Source: Caenorhabditis elegans (Eukaryota; Nematoda; Chromadorea; Rhabditida; Rhabditidae). Taken from it: 64,000 bases of DNA. Position 1 is the first letter of the stretch. Each line of letters opens with the position of its first letter. The position numbers were made by a program, and so were the translations under genes. The stretch covers positions 11,098,001 through 11,162,000 of the forward strand of contig NC_003283.11 in the NCBI RefSeq assembly GCF_000002985.6, read 5' to 3'. This document shows positions 39,601 to 51,706 of this stretch, piece after piece. The notes under the pieces were generated by a model. That model worked only from the letters and a program-made list of their open reading frames with translations, was not told the DNA's origin and made no database searches.

Positions 39601-41912
39601 AAAAAGAGATGCTCGATTGCAACTCACACCATTTTCCTCTTCCGTCTTCTTTATAATAAACCTCTTCTGCAGAAGCATCTTCTTCACACGCTTCTTATCC
39701 GGCGACCCCCTTGCCACAGGCGGTCTGATTTCCCAGTTTTATCCACCCTCTTGTTTTTTTTTTTGCTCTTTTCCACTCCGTATTGAGTGTTCTTATTTGT
39801 CGTTTTCGGTGTCGAGAAGCTGTCGGCGCGCCGTTTTTCATTTGGCTTGTGTCGGTGGGGTGAGAAGTGGTCTCGCAGATTGAAATTTGAATGAATTTCT
39901 CTAGAATCTAAAGCCCAATTCACAGAACCCAACAATGACCAATTTCACAGCTCCGTTACAGATCAATGTGTTGCACTTTGTGAACCAGTCAGCCAACCAA
40001 TCTTGTTATCCTGGAAAGCTCTCTCTTCCTCTTAAAACACTACCACCCCCTCTTTGTCCCCTTTTAACCTGATTAGATGGATAGGTTCTTGTGCTCACCC
40101 ATGCAAATCTGTGCTCCGCAAGACTTTTTGTTTCTACAACACGTATGCATTCCGTGATGTGAAAAATGTTCACCAAGTCATCTAGCTTAAATTGGTTTTG
40201 TGACAAGATCAGAAGCATTAAGGAATTTAGAAAATGCATAACAATTCGAATTTTTCCTATTACACGCTTTTTACTAAAGTTACAGCTATCCCTAAATATG
40301 ATAAAAAAAAGAAGTTCGTGATCAGAAATTTTACAAAAAGAGAATTTATATCTTTTGTCATTTTCTGAAATAACATGTGGCTTTTTTATTCTTAGCTTAA
40401 TACTTTGGCCTTTTATTGAACAAAGTTAATCAACTTTCGGATTAGTATATGACTTTAGCATTTACTCTTCTTTTATGAGAATATTCTTTTCTATTTTAGC
40501 TGTAATTTTCAGGCAAAACACACGTGTACAACTCCTCGTCCATCAGTTGCACTACCTCCACCATCACCAAATCAACATCGACTTTCAACAGATTACTCGA
40601 ACTATTCGAACTCTTCCAACTGTTCAACACCGTGAGTATTTATGTGTTATGGTTTAAACGGAAGAAAAGTGTGAATTTCTGAACAAAGGAGTTTCAATGT
40701 ACTCTCACTCTCTTTTTTTGCATATACTTTTCTCTTTTCTCCGCTTTGCCAACCCATCCGGCATCTAGCTTCCGTTTGTTCGGAAGCCAACTCTGCTTCC
40801 ATTTTGCTTATTGCTCCCATCCTTTTTTCTTTTGCTTTTTTGTGAGTTCTTTTTTAAAACGGTATGATGTGGTGCAGAAAGAGGAAGTGAATGACGTGCT
40901 CAAATTATTCAAAAAATCCTTTTTTTTTCAGACGGCGGTCGTTTTGTGAACAAATGGGCAATAACGTTCCATCTCGAAGAATGAGTCGAGCAACTGTTCA
41001 TTTAGAGAACAGTAATGGGGCAGATAATATGTCATTTGTGGATGCAATTCATTTATCTCCGTATGTTTTATTAACATTCCTAAAAACGAATTAACCCAAA
41101 GTTTGTAGTCTAAACTTGTTTCATTGATTTTTTGTAGAACGCACTGAACGAATTCTAAAAATACGTAATGTTGTCATGTGGAATTTGAGCTAAACAAAAC
41201 ATGACAATTTTCTTGTGTATGTCAATTTCAATTCACTTTCCTTACAAAAAGTAGTGTACAGCCTTTGCAAAATATAGTAAAAACTGAATTGGAAAGTAAA
41301 AGTTTTGTAAAAACAGAGAAACACCAAAAATACAGTGATTTTCAGACACCAAGTGCAGCTGTTGACATCCACGTGGCCACGTATCAAGACACAAAGCAGT
41401 CTGTTCACTCAAGTGTTCAAAGTGTTAATGCAACGTTCCCCAGTTTGTCGAGAAATGTTCCAGAAGATGTCAATCGTCGGTGGATTTAGTAGCAATTCAG
41501 TGTGTGATCTCAATTCGCATACGAAATTGCTCTGCGAGCTTCTTGATTCCTTAATGACAGACCTACACCAACCAGCCAAGATTGTTCTGGCAAAGTGTCA
41601 AGATGTTGGCGCAGCTCATGTGAATATGAATGAAAAGTGTTGTGGAGTAGTATTTGATCAATTGGGTGAAGCATTCACAGAGGTACGTCATTTAGCTAAA
41701 TTAATTATAATTCAAATCTTTTTCAGCTCATCACAAAAGTGGAATGTGTCCGATCAAAACGTGAAGCTGTAAAAAGTTGGATGTGTGTAATATCATATAT
41801 GGCTGACAGTATTAAAAGTGGTTACATGGAGGAGTGGGCAAAAAAGAGAAGAAGCAATAATCATCATCAACCACAACAATATCAAGCTGCTGGTGGATCA
41901 TGTAAACTTTAG
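36609..41912 (+). CDS. glb-3: Globin with long Pro/Ser-rich N-terminal extension
   Basis: Exons 36609-36683, 40513-40631, 40932-41060, 41346-41682 and 41727-41912 join in phase to 281 aa. Residues 1-107 are a disordered extension (MGNDHSVANVDV, then a Pro/Ser/Asn-rich stretch, then RRSFCEQMGNNVPSRR). The globin fold begins near residue 108: helix A with Trp118, candidate distal HisE7 His166 and proximal HisF8 His199 (DVGAAHVNMN). The tail is basic and Gln/His-rich. Gly2 and Ser6 suggest N-myristoylation. Intron 1 is 3.8 kb. An internal Met73-Gly74-Asn could start a 209-aa isoform that again begins MGN. Poly(A) signal AATAAA is at 41924-41929. I recall C06H2.5 as glb-3, whose loss is reported to affect reproduction. 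Confidence 0.85.
36684..40512. other. Large glb-3 intron 1
   Basis: Contains no coding region I can support. Notable only for long pyrimidine-rich stretches and a short ACC-rich triplet run near 39238-39252. It may hold enhancers or an internal promoter for the shorter globin isoform. Confidence 0.5.
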
Positions 41913-43497
41913 AATTTCCTCCAAATAAAAAAAAACAGTTAACAGTTTGGAAAATGATGTCTGAACATTTTAATTTCAAATGATCAGACTATCGGAAAAC
42001 GGTAAAAATTTTAATGACAATTTTATTGCAAAGAAAAGGATAGTTCCATAAAAACCCATTTTAAAGAGTCTAAATGTTTTAATGACAGTCTAGGTGTATC
42101 TAGAAATATATCTCAAGTTGATTGTTTTCAAGATATAAGATTCAAACTTTCACAACGTATGCATGAGAATGTTGGTACTGAATCAAATATATATTTTGCA
42201 ATAGAAAACAATTTATAAAAACCACGAGAGACTTCCATTAGACAGTAACCTAATTTTCAAAAACTCACGTTAGGTTCAACCAAATTTTTATATTTCATTT
42301 GGTTTTCAGGTCCATATGCATAAAATCAGGTCATCTATCATCATTGTATGCTTCATCTCAATCGCATTTTCATACCACGTTTTGTTCTCTTTTCTTTTTT
42401 TAAGTCTCATATCTTTTGCAATCTGCGTATCGTCCAATGTTTAGTTCTCGTGCACTTTGCACCTACGCGCCCCGCTCGCTTCTTCCATACCGAAACAATT
42501 TTTTTCTCAAATACCTTTCTCTGTGAAACAATTTCCCTCATTTCTTCCCTCTTTGTTTCTCTATTTCTTCATATTTTCTCATCTGTTCATTCCCGCTCGT
42601 CTGTGATCTCCCTGGGCCACCCGTGTGGCTAATCCGTTCTCATTTTCCCTTGCTCTTCTGCTTTTTCACTTGAAAAATGCTTTCCTCTCCCATTATGTGA
42701 AACATTGTCTTTGTTCATCTAAACCTATCTGCACCATAAACCATTTCATTCTCAATCACACCATCACCTGTATGTTTTTATGTGTAAATAAAGATTAAAA
42801 AATTGTTGATAATTTGCTTTTTCTAGTTTCGAATACATGGAAAGAGTCTGAGTTGCCTCTAATTTTGTTCTCTCATAGATGCAATTGCGCTCCGTAGAAA
42901 AGCCATATCCTTTGCCGCGCACTTTATATTACCAGAGAGTTTTTCATATGTTTCTAAAACTTACTTTTTTTTTGAAATGTGGCAATTTTAAATGAGTATT
43001 AAAATCATGCCCATATACTTACTAGACGTTAAATGATAGTGATTGTTTACAATTTTTCGAGTTTATTGTTGATTAAAAATTGCATCATTTTTGTCTGCAA
43101 CCGCAACGTATAATATTTAAAAATATTTTTCACCGGTCCATGAAAGTTTACTGTAGTCGTATTCGACGAGAAACGACAAAAACATGGGAACATGATTCTA
43201 AAATAAAAAGCGGCGATGTTTAAAATACCTCCGAGCCAAAACTAGAACACCACTTTTCCTATTACGATCACTTCGCTAAAACAAATAATATTATTTAAGA
43301 TGTATTATAATCAAAAATAAACAATGTTACCATGTAACTATATTTAAATGATTCAAACTCTTAAAAGATTTATTTGCAAGTTGATTTCACACAATTCCTT
43401 TTTGAAATAATCGAATATTCTCTCCAAGTTTCCTTTTTTTGAAACTGTATTATTAACTTTATTTACATCTCTTATATTTTTCAGTAAATTAATCCAG
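41913..43497. other. Intergenic between glb-3 and folt-1
   Basis: No gene seen. Pyrimidine-rich sequence around 42340-42680. A probable trans-splice acceptor TTTTTCAG ends at 43484, 13 bp before the folt-1 ATG; a second AG sits directly at the ATG. Confidence 0.5.
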
Positions 43498-45063
43498 ATG
43501 AGCTGGCGTACCACCACCGCCATCCTTTGCCTCTACGGAGCCGTAAAGGAGTTTCGACCAGCTACTCCATTCCTCACTCCGTTTCTAGCATCACCAGAAA
43601 AGAATATAACATTAGATGAGCTATATTCTCAAGTATATCCATATTGGACATATTCCTATATGCTAGCTCTGATTCCCATGTTTATTCTAACTGATATCCT
43701 TCGTTACAAACCGATTGTAATGATTGAGGCGATTGGTTTGGTTGCCACATGGGCATTGTTAGTATTTGGTAAAGGAGTATGGCAGATGCAGATCATGCAA
43801 GTCTCTTTTGGTAAGAAGGTGCCATTTTTATTTATTTAAAATTTGAGTTTCAGGAGTTGCATCAGCTGCTGAAATTGCTTACTACTCTTATATTTATTCA
43901 ATTGTTGATAGGAAACATTACAAAAGAGCAACATCTTATATTCGCGCAGCTGCTCTTATGGGAAAACTAGTTGCTTTTGGATTAGGACAGACCTTGATTT
44001 CAACTCACACATCTGATTATTTGGTTCTTAATCAAATCTCTCTGGGAGCAGTCTGTCTTGTCACAATCATTGCGATATTTCTGCCACGTGTCAAGTCGGA
44101 GAAAGCCAAAGTTTCAATGAGAGCACACGAGATTGTTGAGCAGCAAACTGTTGAGTAAGTTGTTATATATAAGATAAGATATAAGATAAGAAAAAACGAC
44201 TTAATTAATTAAAACATTTTTTCAGATCTGTGGAAAGCGTACAAACGCCAAAAGCAGTAAAAATGAGCTACACCCGCGAATATTTCAAGAAAATATCAGA
44301 AGAGCTTCAAATCTGTTCAAAAAATCAAGAACTGTTGAAATGGTCATTGTGGTGGGCTCTTGCAAGTTGTGGAGTATATCAAGTACAAAACTATACCCAA
44401 TCACTTTGGAAAGAATTGCAAAATAATCCTGATGACGTTGCAAATGGAGTTGTTGAATTTGTGAACACTGCTCTCGGAGCCTTTCTTTCATTATTCATTC
44501 ATCATTTGTCAATCGACTGGACACGTCATGGACAAATGATTTTATTCATTACTTCTGCAATTGTTGCCGTTCTTTTATATTTATGCTCTCAAACAACAAC
44601 TGTATTGGTAGCTTATTCTTCATATGTTGTTATCACTTCAATATATCATATGCTGATTACAGCTGCTTCGTAAGTTTTTATCATAAGAATTTGAAGTAAG
44701 ATATGTTTTAAGAGCAAATGTAGCAAAAGAACTATCTTCAAATAATCATGGTCTCATATTCGGGTGCAATACATTTGTCGCAGTTTGTCTTCAATCACTT
44801 CTCACACTGGTTGTAGTAGATTCGCGGTTCTTACATCTTGATATTAGGACACAAGTGAGTTTTTGAAAATGTTCTAAAAATTGAATAAAATTTGATTTCA
44901 GTTTGTAATATACTCAGGATACTTTGCACTGGTCGCTTCAATTTTTGCTTTTTTCTTCATGATCTCTTTATTCTCTAAGAGCTCAAATGCTCATACTGCT
45001 CAAACAACCTATGAAGCTACAAATGAAATCCAGGAAGAAACAGTCTTTCTAGACCAAAATTGA
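43498..45063 (+). CDS. folt-1: Reduced folate carrier (SLC19 family)
   Basis: Five exons: 43498-43810, 43854-44154, 44226-44669, 44713-44854, 44902-45063; 453 aa. Family features: LYGAVKEFRPATPFLTPFL near the N-terminus, TYSYMLALIPMFILTDILRY, RAAALMGKL, WSLWWALASCGVYQVQNYTQSLW, and KELSSNNHGLIFGCNTFVA. These match the 12-TM SLC19A1 carriers, with a cytoplasmic loop in the middle (about residues 190-225) and a polar C-terminal tail. Worm FOLT-1 imports folate in intestine and pharynx. Intron 2 has a GATAAG cluster (44165-44190) that could bind intestinal GATA factors. AATAAA is at 45103-45108. It converges with the F-box gene. Confidence 0.93.
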
Positions 45064-45301
45064 TTTAAAACTTTATAAGCATAATCATAAATACCTTCAA
45101 ATAATAAAAACACCGTTTTTTACTAATAATACACGATAAGTTTGCTTGGCAACATCACACTTTGGAGTTTGATATGAAATGAAATAGGTGAAAGAAAATG
45201 AGAGAATGAATACAAATTGTTAGATTGTGAGGGTACAGATGAATATGATAAGATGACAAAGCTACAATAAAAGTTACAATGTGATTGGAAATTCTGAATA
45301 T

Positions 45302-46421
45302 CTAGGCCAAAATCCAGCTAACAGTTTGATAACTGGTCAAATTTCCAGTTTCAAGAGGCTCGGTTCTTCGATTCATCAGAAGACGAGACGTTCCATCGAT
45401 CCTTTGAGTGATTGTTCTTCTCCAATCGATTTCAGCTTCATTCCAATCCCGAACAATATCGACAAGTGGAACCTTAAAGAACCAACCGTGAATTTCACGC
45501 CGACTTGCTCTCCATTCATTGATACATTCTACAATCAATGGAAGTGATGCAGCTGTGACACTTGCGTTGATCCTGGCAATGTTCAGACGGAAGATTGTGA
45601 TCAATTGGAAAAAAAGTAGTTGTTGACGGATTCTCAAATCCTTGATCTGAAACAAAGTCATGATCAAACGACGTTTCAGAATTATAAATCAACTTACGTT
45701 ATTCACTGTTGCCACCATTTCATCAAATTTTCCAATATTCAACTCGACATTCATACATTCCAGGGAATTGATCAAGTCCTTTGTCTGTTGAGAAACTGTT
45801 TCTGCTCTGAGTTGAACTCGTTGAATGTTTGATTTGTTGAAAATCTTCAGAATTTCCGCCGTTGTATCCTTTGTAATCATATTCTCTCCAAAACGTAGAG
45901 TCAAAGTAACATCCGAATTCCTCAGAACACTGTTCCTTTTCTCGATGGTCAGAGGTCTCGCCTCGCCTCTCCATTGTCTGTGACCTCGATAAGTAGTCTG
46001 AAAACTAATAATTTTTTATTGAATTAAAATAAAATTAAACAAACCACAATTTTAGTTCCGTTCTCGATATTGAGGAATACATGAACTTCTGGCCCTTTTA
46101 GCTGATTTCTGAATTGAATGTAAACACTATTCATGCCCTTTGAAGCCTGCCGAAGATTTGCCAAATCATTGTGAGAAAGCTGAAAAAGAGTTAAAAATTT
46201 TGAAAATTCTATGGTGTACCTACCGTGCTGGCAATTTTCGCGATAACTTCCACTGGGACTTTGTCAAACTTTGATGGTCTTTCGATAGGAGGAAGTTGGA
46301 TACCATTCGACTTTTCGGAGAATCCAAACTTTATTTTATTAGCATAAACGTAGAAATCCTCGTTGTCAAGTTTCTCCAACTTCGTGAAGAACATTCGGAA
46401 AAAGGGAAGAAACCAGCACAT
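45302..46421 (-). CDS. F-box protein with DUF38/FTH-like C-terminus
   Basis: Exons 46224-46421, 46045-46179, 45698-45997, 45302-45646; 325 aa. An F-box-like segment is at about residues 50-85 (FDKVPVEVIAKIAST then LSHNDLANLRQASKGMNSV). The C-terminal part has the leucine-rich LRFGEN...EILKIF...IQRVQLRAE pattern of nematode FTH domains and a long helical end. Such proteins would recruit substrates to SCF ubiquitin ligases; this large, fast-evolving worm family is of mostly unknown function. The ATG at 46421 follows a TTTTTTAG trans-splice-like acceptor. An additional 5' exon is possible. Confidence 0.75.
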
Positions 46422-48918
46422 AATGACTGGCGTCTAAAAAGAAGGAGGGTGCAAAAGTAGATCAAAAGTGTTTTGATGGCGGGAATTCTTATAGATGATC
46501 ACACCAAGGAAACACACAAACCAAAATAATTCAGGTCTGAGTCCTAATTTATAATCTTAAAAATAGTTTTTTAAAGTTACCTATGCATAAATCTTTTAAA
46601 AATTTTTTAAAAGTATTTTTTTAGTATTTTTTTGTTGAAAATTTTTGGCAAATCCGCTAAATTTGTAACAATATTCAAATCAAAAAACAAACCTCAAATG
46701 AATGAAACCAGTCAGAAACGGTGAAAACAAAACAAGAATATAAACGTCGAACCGGCATCCATCTGCTTGAAATTTTGAAATAATATCTAAAAACACATTT
46801 TACTGTCAATTGTCATGTAAATGAATCATGATATGAAATCATATGGAATGAAAAATTCTTCTGTGGGACTATATTGATTTTTTTTATTTTTATACGGGGA
46901 GAACGGAATTTTTTTTCGCTATCTGTTTGTGGGGGAGGAATGACAGAATATGACGGTTGCCCATAAATTTTTTTGCATGCTGGTCTTTTCTGTTCAATCG
47001 TGGGAAGTAAGCTCATGTCCAACTTTCAGTTATAATTTTAAGTGTTAGAAAATTAGGAGTTGTATAAAATGCAAGATAATATCGTCAACTCAAAAAGATT
47101 TACACAATCTTCATAGTTGTTTTATTTTCGGCCAAACATTATTTTGTCTTACAAAACTGTCCTAGATTTTTTAAACACACATCCGAAGAATTCCATGGCA
47201 GGCGGGTGCTTTTTCAGGCGACTCGTTAATTAAAAAAAATAAATAAAATCAATTTCAAGTTTATTTGAACATCGTTTGTAGACAAGAAATAGGCACAGGA
47301 TAGACACTTATAATTTTTATGACCGATTTTCACAATTTAAAATTAATTTCAATGAGATTACTACGCTTTTGAAATGACAAATGTAAACATATGAATTTTG
47401 TAAACATATGAATTTTTCAACTCAAAACATTTTGTAATTGTATTACACGTACTCACATTGTCAGCTTTAAAAAATTGAAAAATTGACAAATTCAATCAGC
47501 CGCTGGTAAAAATAACACCCGAGAGCAATGAAGGTTCTAACTTTCAGAAAATCAAAAATGAGCTACCACATGGCTCATGTATTTTTTTCAACGAAAACAA
47601 TAGATTGGCGAAAAAAAAAACGGAAAAATACTTTTCTTTTTTCACTTTTTCTCGTGGATCACTAATTCAGAGAAATAGACAACGAATGAGTTGGAAAATG
47701 ATCACAAATGAGATAACTTACAATTAGCATTTGCATTGCATATTTTATTTCCGTTTCCTTTTTATTTCGTCATTGCTGAACCAATAAAAAATGAATAATT
47801 TCATATATTAATGGTTAAGAATTCTTAAGTATAAATCAAGCAGGGTTGCATTAATATTAAAAGGTTAATTTTCAAAGTTCCGATAATTTTTACGGCAAGA
47901 ATAATTTTTTATAGTCGCTCCGGTCGTTCGTCCAACTTGACAAAGAGGGCGCCCGTCTCCTGGTTATTTTTTGAGGGGCTCGACTCTGCTCTTGAAAAAC
48001 CTTCTTTTTGTTATGTGCGTACGGAAATGAAATAGGAATGAGAAGAATCGAAAGAGAAACCCACGAAGAGATATCTGTTCGTCATCAAATTCAACCTTTT
48101 TTTGTTAATAGCTAGATTTTATAATTGCTTATACAAGTTGACAGATACATTTTTAGTTATGCATTCGATTCCACGATTGATATTAAATAGTCAGATTTTC
48201 ATAATGAAGACCATCTACTTTATGGGTTTTTCACTATTAGGAGAATTTCCAGGACTAAAATTAATGTTATTTTTAGATCAATCAAGTAATTTTCTGTATT
48301 TTGATAATAACTTTTAATGAAAGATGAAACATGGATGAAACAACATGGCAGAATAGGTCATTTTGTAGAATTGACGAAAATAACTGCCGCCCACATACTT
48401 CATTGTGTCTGCATGGAAATCTTATCTGAAACACAACACAAAAAGCTCAAAAATCAGACGAAATTTGAAAATCATTTTCGCATATAAAAGAAAGACATAT
48501 TTTATTTATCAATCAGATTTTCTGCTTCTTCGAACGACAAAATTTCAATACCTAAAAGAAATTCTAAACATCAGGAAAAAAATTAAACATCAGGAATAGC
48601 GATTCTGAGTTTAATGATTTAGCAAGAATTATGTTTCAGTTTTACATTGTAAAATTCGAAAGCATTTTAGTTTCACAGATTTATTTATAAGTTTTTTCAA
48701 TTGCCGTAATGAATATTTAAAAAAATATAATTTTTTCAAGAATTTTTCAAGCTTTTGCGTAACAGCATAAGCCACATTATTAGAAAGACATATGAGATTT
48801 CCGTGATCTTCTGGACAACTTTGAACAGAACCAATCAAGTATCCAAATCAGAAAAAGCGTGACTGCCGACCGATCAGTCTGTTTCATTGATAACACAATA
48901 CCATAATCACAAATCAGA

Positions 48919-48993
48919 ATGGGAAAGTCGCGTTACACTGGAGATGAGGAAGAAGAGTTGCCGAAGATGTTGATTCGCCGAAGACGATGGTGA
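48919..48993 (+). CDS. Possible micro-ORF, 24 aa, acidic then basic
   Basis: An ATG-started frame encodes MGKSRYTGDEEEELPKMLIR followed by a short Arg-rich end and TGA. It has an unusually ordered charge pattern (EEEE then RRRR) and a G/C content above its surroundings. No signal peptide and no splice partner were found. It may be chance or the relic of a larger gene. Confidence 0.2.
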   Translation: MGKSRYTGDEEEELPKMLIRRRRW

Positions 48994-49315
48994 AGCTGAT
49001 GATGTCATGATCGCTGAGTGGTCATTTTTCTTTTTCTTTAGCCTAAATAGTTACTCATTTGATTTTGTTTTCTCAAATAAATTAAAGAACAGTTTATTTC
49101 CGATTTCAAGTACGAATTAGAAAAGAAAAAGTGTATCGGTCAATAGACAGTTCGAATCAGAAGTCGACGAATTAAGATGTGTAAGGTCATTTATGTTACC
49201 TTCTGACCAGAAGGTTAAAGCAATATAATATGACGTGAGTGAAGATGTCTTCGTCTCCGCCTTAATAGTACTGACTGTAGGGCGAAGAACAAGAAAAAGG
49301 GCGGAATAAAAATAG

Positions 49316-49323
49316 TATATAAA
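49316..49323 (+). promoter_or_regulatory. TATA box of nlp-33
   Basis: TATATAAA lies 34 bp before the nlp-33 ATG, one of the few clear TATA boxes in this window. This fits a strongly inducible, short-leader gene. Confidence 0.65.
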
Positions 49324-49356
49324 CGAAATGAGATTGTCACTTGATATCATCAGATC

Positions 49357-49629
49357 ATGATTTCGACTTCACTTCTTCTAGTTGTGCTTCTCTTTGCCAT
49401 ATTGGCTATCGTTGATGCCCAGTGGGGATGTAAGTTTTCAATAACTTGTTTCTGAAATTTTAAACTTTTTATTTTAGATGGTGGTCCATATGGTGGATAT
49501 GGCGGTGGATACGGTGGTGGACCATGGGGATACGGAGGTGGATGGAGAAGAAGACACTGGGGAGGATATGGTGGAGGACCATGGGGAGGATATGGAGGTG
49601 GACCATGGGGAGGATACTACGGAAAGTAA
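49357..49629 (+). CDS. nlp-33: Secreted Gly/Tyr/Trp-rich antimicrobial-type peptide
   Basis: Two exons (49357-49429, 49478-49629) give 74 aa. Residues 1-22 are a signal peptide (MISTSLLLVVLLFAILAIVDA). The mature part starts QWGYGGPYGG, consists of GGYGGG and GGGPWGGY repeats broken by a basic WRRRHW core, and ends YYGK. This is the worm neuropeptide-like/YARP family whose epidermal members are induced by fungal infection and wounding. I recall this exact repeat arrangement as NLP-33. The terminal Gly-Lys could allow amidation after trimming. A TATA box lies upstream. Alternatives: another nlp or cnc family member. Confidence 0.85.
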
Positions 49630-51706
49630 ATGCAATGATACCTCAACGATCTTCTGCTCTTCAATTGTACATTTTAAAACATACTGCTCTTTCTTGTCAT
49701 AGTATTTATTCAGTTCAGAATGAAAGCATTTCCATTTATTTTAATGTTTAATGTTTCAATTGGATAATATTATTAATAGTTACTTGAATCAGAAAACATA
49801 TGCTTAAAAAAATGGTGACTAATTGTAAAATAGCTTGACCCTGATTTCGTTGATATTCTAGATACTCACAAGTTTTTCTAAGGTTAAACTGGAAGCAGAG
49901 TACGCTATCAAATCATGATACGTGATTTGTTTATTCAGCAGATTATCGCTTATCAAAACTTAAACCTTTCAGATATTCAGGTCAAAACCTGTTCACACCT
50001 GACAAACTTGCTAACCTTTTCTCTATGTTTCATCCATTTCATCCGAATCAATTAATCATGAATCCATCCACAACATAGATACTATGTTACAATCTCATTT
50101 TCCTCGAAATTAGACTTGGCTTGGATTCAGGAGAAAACCCAAGATAAAATGTAGAAGAACGGACAGAGAGAAGATAATCGAGATATATATGCGGTCTACG
50201 AGAGAACACGTTCTTTTCCCGCTTTTTTTCAAGTTTCTTTCTCGCCTTCCTGGCACTTGGATCTTTGCAGTTTTTCAAACGTTTTTGTCTGTTGTGTTTA
50301 TCCTAAATTTCTGCTAATGGGGTGTGCCCTCTGGTATGAGATTTTATCTATTATCTTGGTTTACTCATCACTTTCGAATGTCCTTTCCACGCCTTCTTTT
50401 TAAACACCTGAACATTTACTACGATTTTTCAAACTTTTGTTTGATTGTTAATATGATTACTTCAATTTAGAAACTAACACTTTTGTTAATTTTGTTAATT
50501 TTTGAATAAACAAGAAGTGAAAAAAATGTTGCTTTGTAAGTCCAGACCCAGTGCGAAACCCTTGCGCGTAAAATATGTCAAAATTCACATCTTCAGACGC
50601 CTACGTAATACGAAGTTATGAACAAACTTCTTAATTACGGGTATACAACTTACTTTCCTGTTTGATATGTTTTATACTGTTATAATGGAGAATAGTTGCT
50701 AGGATCCAATCAAAACTCTCGATAGTTTTTTAAAGCAGTAATAGGGGTCATTTCAATGTTTACTCACCCAGATTGAATTTCACTATGTACATGACCGGTT
50801 AAGCTTCTTTAACTCACTGAGCTTCGTAATCCCACATGTTGTTCTGCTATGATGTTGGTCGTTATTCACTTTTATTCATGAAATATTTTCTTCTGGTATT
50901 CAGAAACGTTTTTGATATTAAGCGGAAGAAAACTAGTGAAAACAAGAAATCAGATGAAACAGGTGAACAAATTTAACTTTTTAAATCTTTGTCAAGTCTT
51001 CAGTCTGTATCCCATTAGTATCACAGCGAAATTTGAATACGAATCGTAGTGTTCGTTGTTTCCCCATTCTTGACTGATAACTCTGATCTCTCTTATTATT
51101 GCCGACTTGTTGCCGTATGAAAGCGACGGATCAATTCAAGGTCGGGCGGTCGGAAGCCAGAAATATAATGTGAGATATAGATACGCAGAAAGAATTGTGG
51201 GATAGACCACCTATGAAGTTATCACATTCCTTCGCATTCTCTTGCATTTCACTACTATTCGTTCGGACCTAATTATATTTTCCAATTAAATAGATTTCTC
51301 TAATGTTCCTTATACTGCTTTGATAAACAAATTGCTTATTTACCTAGTCCCTCTTACTTTCGTTGCTTTGTTTTCATCAATACCATATTTCCTTAAATAA
51401 AAAAATATTCGCAGGATACAGAAAACGGTTTCTTGATGTATATATTTATATTTCTTTTATCTTATCAATCTAAAAAAAAGTTATAATAATATCCTATCTT
51501 GACAAATTTTGATACGATTTTCCGTTGGAGCCTGTAATATATTTTTGTATGATAAAAAACATCTTACTTACTTTGCACTCAATTACGGATTTTACCAAAT
51601 CAATTAAATGTAATCACGTGTTTTGTTAGTGCGAAGTACATCAATAATTTTGAAACTCGTCCAAATTCTGCTTTTCAATACCTATATTAATGAGTACTTT
51701 TCAGTA
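49630..51706. other. Intergenic upstream of the four-TM gene
   Basis: No gene is supported. It contains a few pyrimidine-rich tracts. A trans-splice-like acceptor TTTTCAG ends at 51704, two bases before the next ATG. Confidence 0.5.

Larger units (their letters stand above)
46422..49356. other. Intergenic between the F-box gene and nlp-33
   Basis: About 2.9 kb with no confident gene. It includes a 24-codon frame at 48919-48993 listed separately. Open frames at 46813-47022 and 48405-48599 are A/T-rich noise. Confidence 0.45.

Noticed and set aside
39494-39883. 129-codon plus-strand frame inside glb-3 intron 1
   Set aside because: Composition is that of pyrimidine-rich intron DNA, and an overlapping minus-strand frame is equally open.
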